Below are positions 14,617 to 18,540 of a stretch of 18,540 bases of DNA, piece by piece; position 1 is the first letter of the stretch, and every line of letters begins with the position of its first letter. The notes beneath the pieces were generated by a model, which saw nothing but the letters and a program-made list of their open reading frames with translations, was not told the DNA's origin and ran no database searches. Source of the DNA: JBHIET01 sp046760785 (GTDB taxonomy: Bacteria > Chloroflexota > Anaerolineae > B4-G1). The position numbers and the translations under genes were made by a program. The stretch is taken from NCBI GenBank assembly GCA_046760785.1, contig JBHIET010000071.1, forward strand, positions 1-18,540, given 5' to 3'.

Positions 14617-15046
14617 CTCGTTCACCTCGCACGCGGCATGCCGTGACAGAGACCAATTTCTGTTGAGCCAGCCGTTTGGCTTGCGCCGTCCGCCAGACGG
14701 CTGGCAGCAAGTCGGTGCTCATCGTGGCCTTGGAGACGAAATCATCCGCGCCGGCTGCCAGCGCTGCTGGCCTGTAGCTATTTGCATCCAGCAGTGTCAG
14801 GGCGATGATACCCGCTCCGGGCAGCATCACGCGCAGGCGGGGGATGGCCTCTAACCCAGGCAGGTCAGACATAGCCAGGTCAATCAGAACAATATCCGGT
14901 TGCAGGGTGTGGGCTTGCTCCATAGCCTCCTTGCCGCCGTTGAACGCGCCAGCGATGACTATGTCGTTGTGCTTTTGCAAGAAGCGCGTTGCAATGCGTA
15001 GGAAGGTCAAGTTATCGTCCACGAGCAGAACAGAAATTGTGTTCAT
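14603..15046 (-). CDS. Single-domain response regulator (receiver only)
   Basis: A 147-residue CheY-like receiver with no DNA-binding output domain. The acidic pair D10-D11 (LLVDDN), phosphoacceptor D56 (IVLIDLAMS), T84 (IALTLL) and K106 (DFVSKAT) are all in place, so it should be phosphorylatable. About 25 extra residues follow the receiver with no recognisable domain. The ATG at 15046 has GGGAG 4 nt upstream. It is the first gene of the surface-protein operon, and its 3' end overlaps the start of the TadE-adhesin gene, which implies coupling. It may be phosphorylated by the neighbouring kinase or act by protein contact; both are inference. Confidence 0.9.
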   Translation of the reverse strand: MNTISVLLVDDNLTFLRIATRFLQKHNDIVIAGAFNGGKEAMEQAHTLQPDIVLIDLAMSDLPGLEAIPRLRVMLPGAGIIALTLLDANSYRPAALAAGADDFVSKATMSTDLLPAVWRTAQAKRLAQQKLVSVTACRVRGERDDKR

Positions 15047-15152
15047 CTTGCTCCCATTCAGCCAGGCTCCAGATGCCTGAAGTAACTGTGTACTATAATA
15101 TTACATATCTTTGCCTTCCTCGTCATCCGTAGACCTACGCAATTTCACATGC

Positions 15153-15181
15153 AAAAAGGCCCCGTATTTTGGTACGGGGCC
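15153..15181 (-). terminator. Intrinsic terminator of the two-component operon
   Basis: On the - strand a perfect 9-bp GC-rich stem (GGCCCCGTA / TACGGGGCC) with a CCAAAA loop is followed by five Ts. It begins 32 nt after the LuxR-type regulator's stop and separates that operon from the surface-protein operon downstream. Confidence 0.9.
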
Positions 15182-15212
15182 TATGGGAGAGTGTCCCCTC
15201 GCTCCACAACGC

Positions 15213-15869
15213 TCAGTCTTCCAGTCGTATGATCCCTCGTCGCAAAGCGTAGAGGACCAACTCGGTCTGGGTACGCAGACCCAGTTTGCGCATCATGTTG
15301 GCACGGTGGTTCTCGGCAGTGCGTGGGCTGATTGACAACCGAGCAGCAACTTCGATATTGGTGAGGCCTTCGGCTGCCAGGTGCAGCACCTCCCGCTCGC
15401 GGTCAGTTAGCGTCTCATACCGGTCCAATGTGCTCTCTTTGGTTTGCATCACATAGGCATCTATGGCGCGTTCAGCGAGCAGCGGGCTGAGGTAACGGCG
15501 GCCAGTGGCCACATCGCGCACGGCTTGTATCAACTCGGACATGCTGGCATCTTTGAGGACGTAGCCGGTGGCCCCGCTTCTCAGTGCCTCCAGTACGTAG
15601 CCGTCGTTGGCGTGCATTGAGAGGATGATGACTTGAGTCCGCGGCGAACGCTTACGGACCTGCCTCGTGACCTCTATGCCGTTCAGACCAGGCATCATCA
15701 GATCAAGCACCAGCACGTCGGGGCGCAGACGTTCGACCAGTTGGGCCGTCTCCAGCCCATCGCTCGCCTCACCGACGAGACGAAAGTCCGGCTCCGCTTC
15801 CAGCAAAGCCCGCATACCCTTTCGGACGATGTGGTGATCATCCGCTAATACGATTGTCGTCATACCCAT
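15213..15869 (-). CDS. NarL/FixJ-family response regulator with LuxR-type HTH
   Basis: A 218-residue DNA-binding response regulator. The receiver domain (about 3-120) has the acidic pair in VLADDHH, phosphoacceptor Asp56 (LVLDLMMPG) and the conserved Lys106 (YVLKDAS). The C-terminal LuxR HTH (about 153-213) has LTDREREVLHLAAEGLTN, IEVAARLSISPRTAENHRANMMRKLGLR. The ATG at 15869 overlaps the kinase stop codon as TGATG, with GAGGGTGAG upstream; a GTG at 15872 and an ATG at 15863 are alternatives. It is the cognate partner of the upstream NarL-type kinase. Its targets are unknown, although the surface operon just downstream is an obvious candidate. Confidence 0.95.
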   Translation of the reverse strand: MGMTTIVLADDHHIVRKGMRALLEAEPDFRLVGEASDGLETAQLVERLRPDVLVLDLMMPGLNGIEVTRQVRKRSPRTQVIILSMHANDGYVLEALRSGATGYVLKDASMSELIQAVRDVATGRRYLSPLLAERAIDAYVMQTKESTLDRYETLTDREREVLHLAAEGLTNIEVAARLSISPRTAENHRANMMRKLGLRTQTELVLYALRRGIIRLED

Positions 15870-18478
15870 CACTCACCCTCATCTGGTTCGTCCAGCGATT
15901 CGGCTGGGTGCGCCGTAAGGGGAAACTCGGCCGTCAAACGGGTACCAGCCCCTGGGGCCGACTCGACCGTCAATTGACCGCTCAACAGGGCGGCACGCTC
16001 GTGCATTCCAGACAGACCACTGGAAGTGCCCGCCGCCAGTGCGGACTCAACATCGAAACCGGTACCTTGATCTTCAATCTGTACGCCCAGCGTGTCCTGA
16101 TCAGCCCATAGCCGCGCTGTCACCTCACTCACACCAGCGTGGCGGGCCACGTTGGTCAGTGCTTCCTGCACGATGCGGTAAGCAGCCGTCTCGACCTCCG
16201 GCACAAAGCGCCGTCCCTCCAACCCGGCGTGCTTGAAAACCACACGCACATTGGTCTGAGTGGTGTAACGTTCGAAATGCCACCGCAACGCGGGCAACAG
16301 GCCCAGATCGTCCAGGGTCGTCGGGCGCAGATCGAGCGAGAGCTCGCGCACCCGCGTCATGAGCTCATTGATCAACCCCAGCGCTTCGTCCAGGTTATCC
16401 CCCGTCGCAGCGACCGGCAAAGACTTGTTCATCTCCAAAACGAGTTTGAGCGCGGTCAGGACCTGGCCAACCTCATCGTGAAGTTCGCGGGCGATGTGGC
16501 GACGCTCGGCCTCTTGCACCTCTACCAACCGGCGGGAGAGGGTTTCCAGGCGGTCGCGGGCGACGCGCATCTGCTCGTACAGCCGTGCATTCTCGATGGC
16601 TAAAGCAGCCTGGTCGGCCAGAGTGGAGAATAGCTGCCGATCCTCTTTGCTAAAGGCATTCAGCTTTTCACTTTCGGCGTTGAGCACACCGATGACCAGT
16701 TCCCCTACCGCGAGAGGCACGCACAGCTCCGAACGGGTTCCTATGCCGGGATCAATGTAGCGGGAATCCTCTCGCACGTCGGGCAGGTAGATGGGCTTTC
16801 CGCTCCGGGCCACAGCCACGATGATGCCTTGCTCGCCGTCCAGAGGTAGCGCGGTGACGTCTGACACCTGCTGCGCGACCTTGCATGCCCGGCGGACCAG
16901 CGCCTTCCCCTCTCCCACCAGCCACAGCCCGCACAGATGGCATTGTAACAAGAGTCTGGCAGCGTCCACCACCACTCGAGCGACCTGCTGCTCGTCTCGG
17001 CAGAGCACTAACTCCCGCCCCAGGACGTGCACTGCGGCCAACCTCTCCTCCAACCGCCGCTCGGCTGTGACATCACGGTGAACGCCCCGGTAGCCCAGCA
17101 GATTGCCCTCTGCGTCGAGCAGCGGCAGACCTGTGGACTCCAGGATGACCGTGTGCCCGTCTTTGCGCACGTTCGAGCTGACGAGCCGGACAAACGGTTC
17201 CTTCCTTGGGAATACCGTCCGGGTCTGTACTTTGAGTTCCTCGTCGGGGTGAAAAAAGTCGGTGTAACGCCTGCCCAGTACCTCCCCGGGCGTATAGCCC
17301 AGCACCTGCTCGACGACGGGGCTGGCATAGGTATACCGGCCTTCGGCGTCCACCTCCCAGATCCAGTCACCGGCGGCGCGGGCCATGTCGCGGAAACGCT
17401 GTTCCGACTCACGCAGCGCTTTCTCTGCCTGCTTACGCTCGGTGATGTCTCTACCAACAAGGATGATACCCAGTGGACTTCCAACTTTATCTCGCATTAA
17501 GGATGCGGACAGAGAGACAGGAATACTTCTACCATCCTTCGACTTAAAGGAAGTTTCGACATCACTGGCAAAACCTGTTCCCATCAGCTTATGCAACGTT
17601 CTTTCGAGCGTTGTATTTTCAGCTCGTTCATCGAATATGAATTCCACCGCTTGTGTGATCAATTTACCCTCTTCATATCCGAGAAGTTTTAACGTTGCTT
17701 GATTGACTGCCCGAATTCTTTTGTCGGGACCGACTAGAATCAAGGAGTCTGACATAGTAGATATGATGCCTTCCGCTGCAGTTACCGGGGTCAAAGTAAA
17801 CAGTTCATATTTCCAAATTCCGTACCCAGTGGGAATACCTGCAAGAATAAACACCGTTGTGGAGAATCCCGGCATTCTGATTTTGAGAAGAGGTAACAGC
17901 AAATCTATAACGATAACACTAACCACTGGAATGGAATAACCTATCAACACATATTTAGCTTGTTGTTTTTTCTTGTAATCTGTTACCTTCAGGTAATATC
18001 TCAGACATATACATATCGGTACAGTTAACACGATCAAATTCCAGATAGAATTGATATAGAGTATGAGTGAATTTTCAGGGATGCGATATGTCCAACCCCA
18101 ATAGACCTTTACTGGTTCTCTCGTGAGCGCGTTTGTAGTGAGATCCAACAAGGAGAAAATCAACGCTGGGACGTATATCAGAGGATAGGTGAATCTATTC
18201 CTGAGCAGTTTCGATTGCTCTGTAAGAACCAGGGCAAAATGCAGTGATATAGACATTGCAAAGGGCCAGAAAGCACCTGCTTTCTGGCAGAAATAGGCTG
18301 TCTCAAAGCTCTCTGCCGTAAGATATTCAAATTCAATGAACACCAAATAGGCGTATGATAGGCAAAGGCACAGATAAACTCTGTTCAGTTTACCTTTTGG
18401 ATTCTTGGAATAGACGTAGCTTCCCAAGAAAAGGGCCATCACGAAAGCTACCAAGGATTGCAAAGCAAAAATGTTCAC
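15869..18478 (-). CDS. 7TM-PAS-PAS-GAF histidine kinase (NarL/DegS type)
   Basis: A membrane sensor kinase of up to 877 residues (numbering from the TTG at 18502). Residues about 10-240 hold seven hydrophobic helices of the HisKA_7TM kind. They are followed by a PAS domain (about 245-352), a second PAS with PAC tail (370-480), a GAF domain (495-640), a HisKA_3 dimerisation domain with H675 in RRHIARELHDEVGQ, and a HATPase_c domain (about 768-862) with N784 and the GTGFD and GLSGMHERA boxes. I choose the GTG at 18478 (giving MNIFALQSLVAF) because the TTG at 18502 lies in a repeat shared with 1821-1846 and neither start has a strong ribosome-binding site. The sensor half is AT-rich and the signalling half GC-rich. 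The stop overlaps the regulator's start. The signal sensed is unknown. Confidence 0.92.
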   Translation of the reverse strand: MNIFALQSLVAFVMALFLGSYVYSKNPKGKLNRVYLCLCLSYAYLVFIEFEYLTAESFETAYFCQKAGAFWPFAMSISLHFALVLTEQSKLLRNRFTYPLIYVPALIFSLLDLTTNALTREPVKVYWGWTYRIPENSLILYINSIWNLIVLTVPICICLRYYLKVTDYKKKQQAKYVLIGYSIPVVSVIVIDLLLPLLKIRMPGFSTTVFILAGIPTGYGIWKYELFTLTPVTAAEGIISTMSDSLILVGPDKRIRAVNQATLKLLGYEEGKLITQAVEFIFDERAENTTLERTLHKLMGTGFASDVETSFKSKDGRSIPVSLSASLMRDKVGSPLGIILVGRDITERKQAEKALRESEQRFRDMARAAGDWIWEVDAEGRYTYASPVVEQVLGYTPGEVLGRRYTDFFHPDEELKVQTRTVFPRKEPFVRLVSSNVRKDGHTVILESTGLPLLDAEGNLLGYRGVHRDVTAERRLEERLAAVHVLGRELVLCRDEQQVARVVVDAARLLLQCHLCGLWLVGEGKALVRRACKVAQQVSDVTALPLDGEQGIIVAVARSGKPIYLPDVREDSRYIDPGIGTRSELCVPLAVGELVIGVLNAESEKLNAFSKEDRQLFSTLADQAALAIENARLYEQMRVARDRLETLSRRLVEVQEAERRHIARELHDEVGQVLTALKLVLEMNKSLPVAATGDNLDEALGLINELMTRVRELSLDLRPTTLDDLGLLPALRWHFERYTTQTNVRVVFKHAGLEGRRFVPEVETAAYRIVQEALTNVARHAGVSEVTARLWADQDTLGVQIEDQGTGFDVESALAAGTSSGLSGMHERAALLSGQLTVESAPGAGTRLTAEFPLTAHPAESLDEPDEGE

Positions 18479-18485
18479 TTTACTG

Positions 18486-18511
18486 ACCCAAATTTGGCCC
18501 AAATTAGCGGC
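18486..18511. repeat. 26-nt direct repeat, right copy
   Basis: Matches 1821-1846 at 22 of 26 positions in the same orientation. It lies immediately upstream of, and partly overlaps, the longest possible histidine kinase frame. ACTTGACA follows at 18532-18539. Together these suggest an insertion-sequence end next to the kinase gene. Confidence 0.5.
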
Positions 18512-18540
18512 TCAATGCTCATAGCGCCGTAACTTGACAA

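Noticed and set aside
15047..15152. Defined -35/-10 promoter for the surface operon
   Set aside because: An AT-rich TAATATTATAGT stretch on the - strand could hold a -10, but no -35 at proper spacing could be agreed on, so no promoter is listed.
1..18540. CRISPR array, riboswitch, rRNA, prophage genes or toxin-antitoxin pair
   Set aside because: No regularly spaced repeats, conserved aptamer core, rRNA sequence, or phage or toxin families were seen on either strand.

Overview
This 18.5-kb window reads as a GC-rich, chromosomal segment of a free-living bacterium, most likely a member of the Chloroflexota (Anaerolineae-like). That assignment is inference. It rests on the mix of gene families (TadE/TadG-type surface proteins, a LysM lipoprotein, NarL-type two-component genes), on a secreted protein ending in a 'FLPLVIK'-type tail of the sort common in that phylum, and on short dispersed GC-rich repeats (CCCTTCGGC..CTCAGGAC type) that appear both between genes and inside coding frames. 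No ribosomal RNA, CRISPR array, phage structural gene or replication origin is visible.

Layout. (1) 1-1766: a short leader with two small perfect GC hairpins, then an L-lactate permease on the + strand whose frame carries a GC-rich hairpin repeat. (2) 1767-3106: mobile-element debris, namely a decayed IS21-type istA on the - strand with frameshifts and internal deletions, plus a copy of the dispersed repeat. (3) 3107-6012 (-): a cell-wall hydrolase pair. The upstream gene is a membrane-anchored Amidase_3 protein. The downstream gene is an unusual fusion of a glycoside-hydrolase-like barrel, an M23 peptidase and two nearly identical 113-residue-period C-terminal repeats. (4) 6013-8112 (+): a divergent promoter region, tRNA-Gly(GCC) with a strong terminator, then a LysM lipoprotein and a PlsC-type acyltransferase. 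(5) 8222-15046 (-): a tightly packed six-gene operon for surface proteins. In order of transcription it encodes a single-domain response regulator, a 938-residue TadE-anchored multidomain adhesin-like protein, a secreted beta-propeller protein, a single-pass membrane protein of unknown family, a small TadE protein and a TadG-like protein. (6) 15153-18502 (-): a two-component pair, a 7TM-PAS-PAS-GAF histidine kinase and a NarL/LuxR-type response regulator, closed by a clear intrinsic terminator that separates it from the surface operon.

How it fits together. The two-component pair sits directly upstream of the surface operon, whose own first gene is a receiver-only regulator. The neighbourhood therefore looks like a sensed and regulated programme for displaying pilus-like or adhesive proteins, but none of the Tad secretion ATPase or platform genes are present here. 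The most distinctive items are the TadE-to-adhesin fusion with calcium-type TSP3 repeats, the GH+M23+repeat fusion that lacks a signal peptide, and the histidine kinase whose DNA switches abruptly from AT-rich (sensor half) to GC-rich (signalling half) at the PAS-PAS linker.
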